This document shows, piece after piece, positions 16,718 through 25,792 of a stretch of 49,798 bases of DNA (the first letter of the stretch is position 1; every line of letters begins with the position of its first letter). A program made the position numbers and the translations under genes. The notes beneath the pieces are model-generated. The model ran no database searches. It was not told the DNA's origin and worked only from the letters and a program-made list of their open reading frames with translations. The stretch comes from Blastocatellia bacterium. GTDB taxonomy: Bacteria; Acidobacteriota; Blastocatellia; Chloracidobacteriales; Chloracidobacteriaceae. The stretch spans positions 1-49,798 of the forward strand of contig JAIBAN010000062.1 in NCBI GenBank assembly GCA_019695185.1. Direction: 5' to 3'.

Positions 16718-18247
16718 TTAGTGCTTTTCTTCCGGTTCTTTGTCGCCAGGAAGCGCCCGATTGCGGAGCCAGTCCGGAATCTGCTGTTTGCCGGAAGTCC
16801 GGAGCGGTTTTTTGTTTGAATCCAGTGATTTCAGAGCCGGGTCTTCGTCACGTTCGGCAGCTTTAAGCGCGGTTTGGGCAAAAATCAGATTTTTGGCCAC
16901 GGCCTGCTTGAGCGCTTCCCCAAATGTTTCCTCCCGTTGGGTGGTCTCGTCGTTGGCCTGTCCAATCGAACGGTAATACTCAAATGGGTTTTCACAGCGG
17001 GTTTGGAGCAAGCGGCGGATGGCCTGATTTTTTTGCGGGCGAATGACTTCCTGCACCAGAACCGGCGGATTGGCGTGCCCTTCCGGGCTATACTCGTCTT
17101 TTGGCTCCACCAGCTTTTGGGCAATCACGGCCTGCAAATGAAAGCTCATGGCATAATGGTCGAAATTCATCCATTGAAGGAATTTGACCAGAGCCGCCGG
17201 TGCATTGGTCGTGCTGTGCATCGTGCCAAACACCAGATGTCCGGTTTTGGCAATCGCCATCGCCCGTTGCGCCATTTCCTTGTCCCGGATTTCCCCCACC
17301 ACAATGATGTCAGGGTCTTGCCGGAGGGCATGATAGGCTCCGTCGGCATAGCTCGGTACATCGCGCCCGATGGAAATCTGGCGAAAACGGGCCCGTTTGT
17401 TGGTAAACCGATATTCCGGCGGGTCTTCGAGCAAGGTGATATTGACCGGCAGTTTTTCGTTGATGGCTTCCAGCATGGCTGCCACCGTCGTGGATTTCCC
17501 CGAACCAGTCGAACCCACCACCAAAATCAGGCCGCTGGAAATGTTCCCGTTGAATAAATCCGAAACCAGATTGTTGGCCGCCATGGAAAACCCAAGTTCC
17601 AGATAGGTGGGTAAAACCGGATAAATCCGCCGAAACGAAAGGCACAACCCCGCTCCCAGATTTCTCATCGGCTCAGCCCGAAAGACATGCACCCGGTAAC
17701 GTCCGAAAATGTCCTGTTCCAGGTCCGGGTGAAAGGATTTGACATCAAAAACCGTGTCAAACGGTTCGAACACCAACTGCGACCGCGCATCATCCTCAGC
17801 AAACAGAATCCGCTGCCGCCAGACCCCGGATTCCAAATCTCCGCCGTCCTCACTGGCCGTGAGGTATTCCTCATCCAGATTGACACAGGTGCTTTGGTAT
17901 TTTTCCCGCAGGAACGTGGTGTGGGCTTCCAGCTCCAACAGCCGTTTCGTAAAAGGGGTTCCGCGACAGACCGTATAGGCCAGCCGGAAAACCGTTTCTT
18001 CCGGAATAACGCGGGCCGGACGGTTCCAAATCCGCCCCTCAACCTCTTCTAGTTTGCGTTGCAGATTCCGCTTGGTTGGGGCGGCATCCGCCTGAATATG
18101 GAGGTCGCTCTCCCCGTTGAGCAGGGTGTCCCGCAGCATTGCCACCACCTCTGCATAGGTAAAAGGAGGTGCTGGCTCAAACGGGGAAAAATCAGGTTCC
18201 TGTACTTCCGCAGCAGGACTGAATGGAAAATCGTCGTTTTCTAACAT
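16718..18247 (-). CDS. PilT/GspE-like secretion or pilus ATPase
   Basis: The protein has 509 residues. The ATPase core lies in the second half: Walker A GSTGSGKST at 245-253, Asp box EDPPE at 274-278, Walker B DPDIIVVGEIRD at 311-322, and His box GHLVFGTMH at 336-344. These are the hallmarks of type IV pilus retraction or type II secretion ATPases. The first 230 residues are divergent, with an acidic N-terminus and an insertion near 115-170 absent from standard PilT. The ATG overlaps the stop of the upstream gene by seven bases (ATGTTAG), so translation is coupled. Location between two GGDEF-type proteins suggests cyclic di-GMP control of a pilus or secretion motor. No pilin or platform gene is in the window. 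Confidence 0.88.
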   Translation of the reverse strand: MLENDDFPFSPAAEVQEPDFSPFEPAPPFTYAEVVAMLRDTLLNGESDLHIQADAAPTKRNLQRKLEEVEGRIWNRPARVIPEETVFRLAYTVCRGTPFTKRLLELEAHTTFLREKYQSTCVNLDEEYLTASEDGGDLESGVWRQRILFAEDDARSQLVFEPFDTVFDVKSFHPDLEQDIFGRYRVHVFRAEPMRNLGAGLCLSFRRIYPVLPTYLELGFSMAANNLVSDLFNGNISSGLILVVGSTGSGKSTTVAAMLEAINEKLPVNITLLEDPPEYRFTNKRARFRQISIGRDVPSYADGAYHALRQDPDIIVVGEIRDKEMAQRAMAIAKTGHLVFGTMHSTTNAPAALVKFLQWMNFDHYAMSFHLQAVIAQKLVEPKDEYSPEGHANPPVLVQEVIRPQKNQAIRRLLQTRCENPFEYYRSIGQANDETTQREETFGEALKQAVAKNLIFAQTALKAAERDEDPALKSLDSNKKPLRTSGKQQIPDWLRNRALPGDKEPEEKH

Positions 18248-19551
18248 GCCGGTTTAATGACCTTTCGGGCAGCCGGAGCCACTGAAATTTTGATATGAGG
18301 AAGGTTGATTCGTTTCCCCTGAAACTGAAGCACTGAATCCTGATACAGTTCCCTGACAAAGAGTTCGATCTGGGGCTCGGAAATGATGGCATCTTCCGGC
18401 AAAGCCCAGTAAACAGTGTCATGTTCGACCGCCAGTTCTTCAGCCGTGACTTTGTTTCCCAGTAACAGTGAAACAATATGTCCCAACGCGGCATCCAGCA
18501 CTTTTTCCGGTTGATTATATTGGTGATGAAACAAATCCACATCTTCGATTGAAATCGCCACCACCTCACAACCGCTTTGACGGAGCTGGAGCACGCTGCT
18601 CACCCCGGCCAGGTTCAGACGACCGGAATTGTTGGAGACAACCGCCGGAGCGGGAGCCGGGTCCAGGTCAACCTCCAGCGGCATGAGTGCAGCCTGGCTT
18701 TTTTCAAAAATAAACCCTTCGGGTTCATCCGGAGTTTTGGGAAAACTGACCAACTTGTCACTGCTTTCACCCAGTTCATCAAGCCGCCGGGGACCGCGAG
18801 GCGGAGGCGGTGCCGGAGGGGTGGGTTGAGGAGCCGGGGTCGGCGGTTCCGGGGCCGGCTTTTCCACGTTGCGCTCACGCCGTTCCCGGCGCAATGCCAG
18901 AGCCTGTTCCAGGCTGTGCCGCTCCTGCGCAGCCCGTTCCTGTTTGGCCCGTTCCAGTTCCTGCAAGACATAGCCGATTTGGGCGGCCAGGGTGAGTCCT
19001 TTGGGGGCGCTTCCAGCGGCAATCAGGGCTTTGGCCAGCCGCGATTCGAACAACGCGGCCACCACACAGCCCACGGCAGCCACTGCCGCCAGAGCAGCCA
19101 CCGCCAGCATGGCGGCTAGACCTTCCCGCCGGGCACGGCTGGTGGCCGTCAGGGAATCTTCAGTACTGCATGCCACCAGCAGGTTCTGCATGGCAGCCTG
19201 CAATTGAGGCGAAGGTGCTGATACCGATACCGGCTTTCCTTTCCCCGGTTCACCAACCGGGGTTTTGGCCAGTTCATCCCGCACGGCAATCACCTGACTG
19301 AGTGCAGCCCAGCTTTTCGGTCTCAGGCTGGTGTCAGGGTCAGCCGCAGTCAGGGCAGTTCGTAAAGCATTCAGGTTGGTGGGGAACCGTTCGTCCCCTT
19401 CGGCCACCAGACGGGCAGCTTCTGTCATAATCGGGCTCGGCGCAGATGGCGTCGTACTGACCTGAACCGCCTGCCAGCCAAAGCCCACCGAAACACTCAA
19501 AAAAATCACGGCTGCTAAAAATGGAATACGCATACTCTTTGTCACGAACAT
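18241..19551 (-). CDS. Membrane protein with degenerate GGDEF-like domain
   Basis: The protein has 436 residues from the ATG at 19551, chosen because AAGGATGG precedes it and the hydrophobic leader follows. Two membrane segments (about 8-26 and 145-170) enclose a periplasmic helical region, the same layout as the GGDEF protein at 15369. A charged coiled coil and a Pro-rich linker (about 195-265) lead to a C-terminal domain whose VVAISIEDVDLFHHQYNQ and AVEHDTVYWALPE align by eye with the two core GGDEF strands. The catalytic GG(D/E)EF is replaced by EHDTVYW, so it cannot be an active cyclase but could bind nucleotide or the partner cyclase. First gene of the operon. The relation to GGDEF is inference. 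Confidence 0.65.
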   Translation of the reverse strand: MFVTKSMRIPFLAAVIFLSVSVGFGWQAVQVSTTPSAPSPIMTEAARLVAEGDERFPTNLNALRTALTAADPDTSLRPKSWAALSQVIAVRDELAKTPVGEPGKGKPVSVSAPSPQLQAAMQNLLVACSTEDSLTATSRARREGLAAMLAVAALAAVAAVGCVVAALFESRLAKALIAAGSAPKGLTLAAQIGYVLQELERAKQERAAQERHSLEQALALRRERRERNVEKPAPEPPTPAPQPTPPAPPPPRGPRRLDELGESSDKLVSFPKTPDEPEGFIFEKSQAALMPLEVDLDPAPAPAVVSNNSGRLNLAGVSSVLQLRQSGCEVVAISIEDVDLFHHQYNQPEKVLDAALGHIVSLLLGNKVTAEELAVEHDTVYWALPEDAIISEPQIELFVRELYQDSVLQFQGKRINLPHIKISVAPAARKVIKPAC

Positions 19552-20124
19552 GGTGGTCGCCATCCTTATCCACAGGCCAGCTTGGGGGAGCTGTCTCCGA
19601 CAAAACGGCTCTTGTGGGAAAGGTTGCGACAGGTTGGGATTCGCACGGAAAGACATCCGTACCTTCGCTTTCGACAACCTGAGACAAGAGCAACTGCTAT
19701 GCCGGAAGGAAAATTAAATTCCCTGGTCAAAATTAAATTTGGATTGTTTTTTCAATACGGGCCAAGGGGGTGAGTGTACTTGATTCCGGCAGAAGAGAAA
19801 ATAGGGATTTTCTGCGCCAGGATTCCCTTTCAGCCCAAGTTGGTCCAGCTCAGACAAGGAAAAAACACGGGAGGATTTGCCAAGCTTTCCCCTCTCTTGC
19901 TAGTTTTCAGTTTCACTTTGGAATTTTCCAGGCAGATATTCACAATCGTGGCTTCGGCCAACTTCGCACATCTTACAACCTGCATCCTCAAAGGACCTGA
20001 AAGAAACACGAAGAAACCCAACCTATTCATCATCCGCAGCACGTCCCGCCCCACGTTTCCGGTTCTGCTTCGAGTTGTTTCGTGTCCGTTGAGGATACCA
20101 ATCACTATTTGAAAGCCATCCTGT
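19552..20124. other. Divergent intergenic region, no gene seen
   Basis: These 573 bases separate the minus-strand GGDEF/ATPase unit from the plus-strand gene at 20125, so they must hold promoters for both. I find no clear -35/-10 pair, repeat array or hairpin. Open frames here have no ribosome binding site and no recognisable protein features. Confidence 0.55.
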
Positions 20125-22032
20125 ATGCCGCATCCTGTTGTCGAAGCAATTCAAACCGGAAAAGCGCCGCGTCCAGCCCGTTTGGCAGCGGCCAAAGGCT
20201 TGCTTCCCATGCCGCCGGAAGACCTGTTGTTTGCCCTTTCCCTGCTTGCCAAGGACACCGACGAGGAAGTGCGGGCGGCCGTTCCCGAAGCCCTGATGCA
20301 CTTTAACCCGGAAGTCATGCTCGTGGTGGCCCAGGACCAAAAAGCCGACCCGACGCTGCTGACGTTTCTCTGTACCACCCCCAAAATCCCGGAACCGGTG
20401 GTTGAAGCAGTGATTCTCAACCGGGCAACCCCGGACCCGGCGATTGCCCAGTTTGCCCTTTCAACGCAAAGCACCTCGTTGATTGAGGCATTAACCATCA
20501 ATCAGCAACGGCTCATTCGCAACCCCCAACTGATTGAAGCCATTCTGCACAACCCCAAACGTTCCCCGGAAGCCGAACGTCGGGCCCGTGAAGTCAAGCT
20601 GGAGTTTTTTGAAAAGGAGTACGGTAAGGAACGCATCAGCCAGGAAGCTGCCGCCCAAAGCAAATCAACCCAGGCGGAAGCCCAGTTTACCGTGGTGGCC
20701 CCGCCCAAGCCGGAGGCACCACCCCCACCTCCGGCTCCGGTGACTGCGGCACCGCCTCCGGTTCCGGCACAGCCGGTTGCTTCGCCAGCCGCCGAAGCTC
20801 CCAAACCGGCAGCCGCCCCAGCCAAACCCTTAAAGCTTTCCGCTGCGCCGCCGGTGGCCATGATTCAGCAGGGCAAAGCTCCGCGCCCGGCCAAACTGAT
20901 GACGGCGATGGGCAAGCTGCCGCTGGCTCCGGAAGACCTGCTCCACGCCCAGGTCCTGCTTGCCAGCGACTCCGACCAGGAAATCGCCACAGCGGCGCGG
21001 AACTCAATTGACGAAAAAGACCCGGATTCTTTTCTGTCAGTGGCGCAAAACCGGGAAGCACCGGAAGAAGTCCTGGCCTACTTGCTTACCTGGTCCAAGC
21101 TGACCACCGGTTTGGGTGAAGCGCTGCTCATCAATCCGAGCATTCCCGATCTGGCAGTGCTCAACTTTGCCCGCATGTCTTCCAATGGGTCACTGCTGGA
21201 AGCCGCCACCATTAACCAGCAACGGTTGATTCGGATTCCTGACCTGATTGATGCGATTTTGAACAACCCCTACCGTACCTTTGAAGCCGAGCGGCGAGCC
21301 AAGGAAGTTCGGGTTGAGTTTTTTGAAAAGGAACTGGGTGCGGCCCGCATCGCCCAGGAAAAGAAAGCCCGTGCCGAAAAATTTGCCGGGATTGTTGATA
21401 CGCCTGTTTCGGACGAGGAATTCAACGAACTGCTTTCCTCCTTCGAGGCGGATGTGGGTGTTTCTTTGGAAGGAATTTCCGATGAAGAACCCAGCGTGGA
21501 AGATGCCATTGCCGCATTCAATCGAATGTTGGCCTCGGTCAAGGAAGAGGATTTAAGCGAAGAGGACCGCGAATTCCTGACCAAAGAACGCAAAAACATG
21601 ACCGATTCCGAACGGCTTTCGATTTACCAGCAACTGGCCAAAATGAGCATCAAGGAACGGATTTTTGCCGCCTTGAAAGGAAATCGTGAAGTTCGTTCCA
21701 TTCTCATTCGGGACGCTAATAAATTGATTTCCACCGGGGTGGTCAAAAACCCCAAGATTACCGATGCGGAGGTCGAAGCCTTTGCCAATATCAAAGGCAT
21801 TAGCGAAGACGTGTTGCGGGTTATTGCCATGAACCGGGCCTGGATCAGCAGCTATAATACGATGCACAATCTGATCCGGAATCCGCGCTGCCCACCCAAT
21901 TTCAGTATGAACATGATGCCCCGGCTGCAACAACGTGACTTGCTCAATCTGTCCAAGAGCAAAGGGATTCCCGATATGATTCGACAGGCTGCCGGACGGC
22001 TTTACACCAAACGGCAGGCCGGGAAAGGATGA
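20125..22032 (+). CDS. Internally duplicated helical-repeat protein, function unknown
   Basis: The protein has 635 residues and no signal peptide. Residues about 3-174 and 242-412 are two copies of the same unit, sharing QxGKAPRPA(R/K)L, PEDLL, TINQQRLIR and EAERRA(R/K)EV(K/R)(L/V)EFFEKE. They are joined by a linker rich in proline and alanine (about 190-240). The C-terminal 140 residues (KMSIKERIFAALKGNREVRS onward) form another helical block that I recall as conserved in Acidobacteria and Deltaproteobacteria, without a known role. The helical pairs resemble HEAT repeats. It is probably a cytoplasmic scaffold. The start has no strong ribosome binding site. It is followed directly by a heptamer array pair. 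Confidence 0.75.
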   Translation: MPHPVVEAIQTGKAPRPARLAAAKGLLPMPPEDLLFALSLLAKDTDEEVRAAVPEALMHFNPEVMLVVAQDQKADPTLLTFLCTTPKIPEPVVEAVILNRATPDPAIAQFALSTQSTSLIEALTINQQRLIRNPQLIEAILHNPKRSPEAERRAREVKLEFFEKEYGKERISQEAAAQSKSTQAEAQFTVVAPPKPEAPPPPPAPVTAAPPPVPAQPVASPAAEAPKPAAAPAKPLKLSAAPPVAMIQQGKAPRPAKLMTAMGKLPLAPEDLLHAQVLLASDSDQEIATAARNSIDEKDPDSFLSVAQNREAPEEVLAYLLTWSKLTTGLGEALLINPSIPDLAVLNFARMSSNGSLLEAATINQQRLIRIPDLIDAILNNPYRTFEAERRAKEVRVEFFEKELGAARIAQEKKARAEKFAGIVDTPVSDEEFNELLSSFEADVGVSLEGISDEEPSVEDAIAAFNRMLASVKEEDLSEEDREFLTKERKNMTDSERLSIYQQLAKMSIKERIFAALKGNREVRSILIRDANKLISTGVVKNPKITDAEVEAFANIKGISEDVLRVIAMNRAWISSYNTMHNLIRNPRCPPNFSMNMMPRLQQRDLLNLSKSKGIPDMIRQAAGRLYTKRQAGKG

Positions 22033-22039
22033 CAACCAG

Positions 22040-22065
22040 AATTGAGAATTGAGAATTGAGAATTG
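22040..22065. repeat. AATTGAG heptamer array (3 units plus partial)
   Basis: Three AATTGAG units and AATTG, eight bases after the stop of the duplicated protein gene. Inverted partner at 22140-22160; the arms are 74 bases apart, the same distance as in the pair at 1314-1465. Confidence 0.92.
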
Positions 22066-22139
22066 TAAAACCAGTTTCCGAATTCCAAGGATTTTGAAAA
22101 ACCCCAAGCACGAAAAATCTTTGGCAGTGCGTTCAAATT

Positions 22140-22160
22140 CTCAATTCTCAATTCTCAATT
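22140..22160. repeat. CTCAATT heptamer array (3 units)
   Basis: Three exact CTCAATT units, ending 17 bases before the alcohol dehydrogenase ATG. Reverse complement of 22040-22065. Confidence 0.92.
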
Positions 22161-22177
22161 TGCTCACTGGGGTTCTT

Positions 22178-23164
22178 ATGCGCGCCATGGTTTTGGAACA
22201 AGCAGGGAAACCGCTTCGAATGGTCGAAAGACCTGACCCGGAACCATTGCCAGGGCAGGTTCGATTGCGGATTTTGGCCTGTGCGGTCTGCCGCACGGAC
22301 CTCCATGTGGTGGACGGCGAATTGCCCAACCCCAAATTGCCTTTGATTCCCGGTCATCAGATTGTAGGTCTGGTGGATGCCGTCGGAGCCCAGGTGACCC
22401 GTTTCAAAATTGGTCAACGGGTCGGCGTCCCCTGGCTGGGTTGGACCTGCGGCACCTGTTCCTATTGCCTGCAACAGCGTGAGAATCTGTGTGACGAGGC
22501 TCAATTTACCGGCTACCAGATTGATGGTGGTTATGCCGAATACACCGTGGCCGACGAACGATTTTGTTTTCCGCTTCCAGCCGGGTACCCCGATGAACAA
22601 GTGGCTCCCTTGCTCTGTGCCGGATTGATTGGTTATCGGGCCTGGAGCATGGTGGGTGCTGCGGAGCGGATTGGATTTTATGGGTTTGGCGCAGCCGCCC
22701 ATATTTTGATCCAAATTGCCAATTCCGAACAACGAAAGGTGTTTGCCTTCACCCGCGCAGGTGACGAGACGGGTCAGGCGTTTGCCCGTTCGCTTGGCGC
22801 GGTGTGGGCTGGTGCGTCCCATCAAACGCCGCCTGAATCATTGGATGCCGCCATTTTGTTCGCACCTGCCGGAGATTTGGTTCCGACCGCGTTACGCGCT
22901 GTCGTCAAGGGCGGCGTGGTTGTCTGTGCCGGGATTCACATGAGTGACATTCCGTCTTTTCCCTACCAGATTTTGTGGGGAGAACGCATGGTCCGCTCCG
23001 TTGCCAACCTGACCCGGCAGGATGGCGAGGAATTTCTGGCTTTGGCTCCTCGGATTCCCATTCACACCCAGGTGGAGCAGTTTCCGTTGCAGGATGCCAA
23101 CCACGCCCTGACACAGTTGCGGGGCGGGAACATTTCTGGTGCAGCGGTGCTCATGATGACCTAA
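22178..23164 (+). CDS. Zinc-dependent alcohol dehydrogenase family protein
   Basis: The protein has 328 residues. Catalytic zinc ligands are Cys38 (CAVCRTD) and His60 (PGHQIVG); structural zinc ligands are Cys91, 94, 97 and 105 (CGTCSYC...NLC). A Rossmann fold follows, with GFYGFGAAAH near 169-178. This layout fits the medium-chain NAD(P)-dependent dehydrogenases, most like the subgroup once called adh_fam_2. The substrate cannot be told. The ATG at 22178 was chosen because the conserved N-terminus begins there; the in-frame region upstream only translates the heptamer arrays. A SulP transporter gene follows 21 bases later and may be co-transcribed. Confidence 0.9.
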   Translation: MRAMVLEQAGKPLRMVERPDPEPLPGQVRLRILACAVCRTDLHVVDGELPNPKLPLIPGHQIVGLVDAVGAQVTRFKIGQRVGVPWLGWTCGTCSYCLQQRENLCDEAQFTGYQIDGGYAEYTVADERFCFPLPAGYPDEQVAPLLCAGLIGYRAWSMVGAAERIGFYGFGAAAHILIQIANSEQRKVFAFTRAGDETGQAFARSLGAVWAGASHQTPPESLDAAILFAPAGDLVPTALRAVVKGGVVVCAGIHMSDIPSFPYQILWGERMVRSVANLTRQDGEEFLALAPRIPIHTQVEQFPLQDANHALTQLRGGNISGAAVLMMT

Positions 23165-23185
23165 CCTCAATCGAACGAAGGAGCC

Positions 23186-25117
23186 ATGATGGCTGACGAA
23201 TATGACCGCGACCCGGAGAGTCTTGAATCCTCCCGTTCCAGCGAGTCCCCTCTCTCATTTTTTCCTACTGTTAAATTACAAGTTGCGGCAGCTTTGCGCA
23301 GCGCCTGGCAGGAAGGCTACGGCCTGCCTCAATTTCGGGCCGACCTGCTGGCCGGCATCATTGTCGGGATTGTGGCCCTGCCGCTTTCGATGGCACTGGC
23401 GATTGCCAGCGGCGTGCCGCCGCAACATGGACTCTATACGGCTATCGTTGCCGGTGGTGTGATTGCCGTTTTGGGGGGTTCACGGACCCAGATTTCCGGC
23501 CCGACGGCGGCATTTGTGGTGATACTGGCTCCGATTTCGGCCAAATATGGAATTGGTGGATTGATGATGGCCTCCCTGCTGGCCGGAATCATGCTCACCA
23601 TCTTCGGATTGATACGGTTGGGGAAATTCATTGAATACATTCCCTATCCGGTTACCACCGGATTTACCGCCGGGATTGCTACGGTGATTGCCACTCTGCA
23701 ACTCAAGGATTTTCTTGGTTTGACGGTGGCCAAAATGCCTGAGGAATATGTGGAACGGGTTGAGGCCCTGGTGCATGCACTGCCCACCACACACCCGGCC
23801 AGTCTGGGCATTGGGCTGCTTACACTGCTGACACTTCTGGTCTGGCCCCGCCTGAACAAACGGATTCCGGCACCACTCGTGGCCCTGACCGTTTCGGCAG
23901 TGGCTGCTTTTCTGGTCAAAAAATTTGCCCCGGAATGGGAAGTAGCCACTATTGGAAGCCGGTTTTCCTACGTGGTGGAGGGCATCACCCACGCCGGAAT
24001 TCCCCGAATGCCGCCGTTACCGCTCTTGCCCTGGCACATGCCCGGCGGAGACGGTCAGCCCTTGCAGTTGTCTTTTCACCTGATTCACGAATTGTTTCCT
24101 TCAGCCTGCGCCATTGCCCTCCTGGGTGCGATTGAATCCCTGCTTTCCGCCGTGGTCGCCGACGGGATGGCCGGAACCCGGCACGATTCCGACACCGAGC
24201 TGTTTGCCCAAGGCATTGGCAACATGATTTCACCGTTTTTCGGAGGCTTTGCCGCCACCGGAGCCATTGCCCGGACGGCCACCAATATCCGCTCCGGGGG
24301 ACGGTCGCCGGTTGCCGCCATCATTCATGCTGTGTTTGTGTTGCTGGCTGTGCTGCTGCTGGCTCCGCTGGTGGCCTATCTGCCCATGGCCGGACTGGCC
24401 GCCCTGCTTCTCATCGTGGCCTGGAACATGAGTGAAATCAAACACTTCATTCACCTGCTGCGGGTGGCACCACGCAGCGACGTGCTGGTCATGCTGGCCT
24501 GTTTTTCGCTGACCGTGCTGTTTGACATGGTGGTCGGGGTGACGACCGGCGTGGTCCTGGCAGCCTTCCTCTTTATGCACTGGATGGCTCGGATGTCCAA
24601 AGTTCGGACCGTGGAGGAATGGCATCCGGCCCTGCGGGAACCATTGCCGCCCAATACGATTTTGTACGAAATCGCCGGCCCGCTCTTTTTCGGTGCCGCC
24701 CAAAAAGCCATGGCCACCTTGAGTGAAATCAACAGCCAGACCCGGACTGTCATTTTGAATCTTGAAGCCGTTCCCGTGATGGATGCCACCGGGCTGGTCA
24801 ATCTGGAATCACTGCTGCAAAAACTGGAGGCCGAGAAAATTTACGTCCTGCTGGCCGGGGTGCAGCCGCAACCAGCCCTGGTTTTGGCCAAAGCCGGAAT
24901 CCACAAGAAGGAACGACGGCTGGAAATCTGCAAAAAGCTCCAGACTGCGTTCGAATTGGCAGGAGTTCGGGCGGCTGAATACGCCGAAGCCGAACGGGCC
25001 GCCACAGCCGCTTCATTCCTGCGCACCTTCAGCCCGGAACGCGCCCGCAGTCAGACCGGCAGCGGGCGCACGACGGGAAGCCTGCGCCCGGACAACAAAC
25101 CGGACTCGAAATCGTGA
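23186..25117 (+). CDS. SulP-family anion transporter with STAS domain
   Basis: The protein has 643 residues. After a polar N-terminus (about 1-50), 10-14 membrane segments span about 55-450, beginning with the family region DLLAGIIVGIVALPLSMALA. A C-terminal STAS domain (about 485-580) carries VPVMDATGLVNLES. SulP proteins carry sulfate, bicarbonate or other anions by symport or exchange, and the substrate cannot be deduced here. AAGGAG at 23179-23183 lies only three bases from the first ATG and six from the next (23189), so translation may start at the second. The last 60 residues are Ala/Arg/Ser-rich and probably unstructured. Confidence 0.92.
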   Translation: MMADEYDRDPESLESSRSSESPLSFFPTVKLQVAAALRSAWQEGYGLPQFRADLLAGIIVGIVALPLSMALAIASGVPPQHGLYTAIVAGGVIAVLGGSRTQISGPTAAFVVILAPISAKYGIGGLMMASLLAGIMLTIFGLIRLGKFIEYIPYPVTTGFTAGIATVIATLQLKDFLGLTVAKMPEEYVERVEALVHALPTTHPASLGIGLLTLLTLLVWPRLNKRIPAPLVALTVSAVAAFLVKKFAPEWEVATIGSRFSYVVEGITHAGIPRMPPLPLLPWHMPGGDGQPLQLSFHLIHELFPSACAIALLGAIESLLSAVVADGMAGTRHDSDTELFAQGIGNMISPFFGGFAATGAIARTATNIRSGGRSPVAAIIHAVFVLLAVLLLAPLVAYLPMAGLAALLLIVAWNMSEIKHFIHLLRVAPRSDVLVMLACFSLTVLFDMVVGVTTGVVLAAFLFMHWMARMSKVRTVEEWHPALREPLPPNTILYEIAGPLFFGAAQKAMATLSEINSQTRTVILNLEAVPVMDATGLVNLESLLQKLEAEKIYVLLAGVQPQPALVLAKAGIHKKERRLEICKKLQTAFELAGVRAAEYAEAERAATAASFLRTFSPERARSQTGSGRTTGSLRPDNKPDSKS

Positions 25118-25131
25118 TTATCGTCAAAGAG

Positions 25132-25187
25132 TTCAGGTTTCGGGCATAGCTCCCACTGGAGAAGGGTTTCAAAACCCGAAACCTGAA
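25132..25187. terminator. Hairpin between convergent genes
   Basis: TTCAGGTTTCGGG (25132-25144) pairs exactly with CCCGAAACCTGAA (25175-25187). There is no T run, so it may act as a transcript-end stabiliser or a Rho-assisted terminator for the SulP gene. Confidence 0.6.
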
Positions 25188-25210
25188 TTCAGGCCCTGTA
25201 TTGATTGGTC

Positions 25211-25792
25211 TTAACTGAAAAGACACTTGGTTTCATTTTTTGAGTTTGGGCGAAACGACCGTTCCACTTTGTCGAGTATCAGGTACCAAGCTGCCCATAA
25301 CCAGCCAGTCAACGGCAGCAATCCCAATAATATCCATGGGCCGAGCATCAGTCCCAGCCCCATCCCCCGCAAGATATGCTCTCCAGAGTCAGGATTGAAA
25401 TCAGGGAAATCCGACAGCGATTGATGTTGCCAGGATTGCATGTCCTGAATTGCCCACAACAGGCCGCCAATAGGAGAGATAATCAGGATCGAAAGTACAA
25501 TGACCACGATTATCCCCAGCCTCCGTTTCCAGCCTGTAGCCTGCCCCGCCAATAAAATCCAGATTGAGCCAAGCACAGCAAAAACCCCAGGGGCGATAAC
25601 TCCAAGCACAGGCCCGGCTGCATCTCTGACAAACGTTAATCCGTCGCTGAAACCCAATGTAAAGAGAAAAACCACTGCTTCTGCCGCAAAACCCCAAATA
25701 AACAACCGGAAAAGGGAATAAAGGAGCTTTTTGAAATTTCGGTGAAATAACCCGTCAATTTGAAAACCGCTCATAACCACATCAATTGTCAT
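25211..25792 (-). CDS. Four-helix membrane protein, possible partner of DUF6402-like protein
   Basis: The protein has 193 residues. Four hydrophobic stretches are clear (about 28-50, 62-84, 92-115 and 143-172). I recognise no family. The ATG begins at the base after the upstream gene's stop (TAAATG), so the two are translationally coupled. Base composition is AT-richer than the surrounding genes. The size, membrane location and coupling to a possible effector would suit an immunity protein for a membrane-acting toxin, but that is inference only. Confidence 0.6.
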   Translation of the reverse strand: MTIDVVMSGFQIDGLFHRNFKKLLYSLFRLFIWGFAAEAVVFLFTLGFSDGLTFVRDAAGPVLGVIAPGVFAVLGSIWILLAGQATGWKRRLGIIVVIVLSILIISPIGGLLWAIQDMQSWQHQSLSDFPDFNPDSGEHILRGMGLGLMLGPWILLGLLPLTGWLWAAWYLILDKVERSFRPNSKNETKCLFS

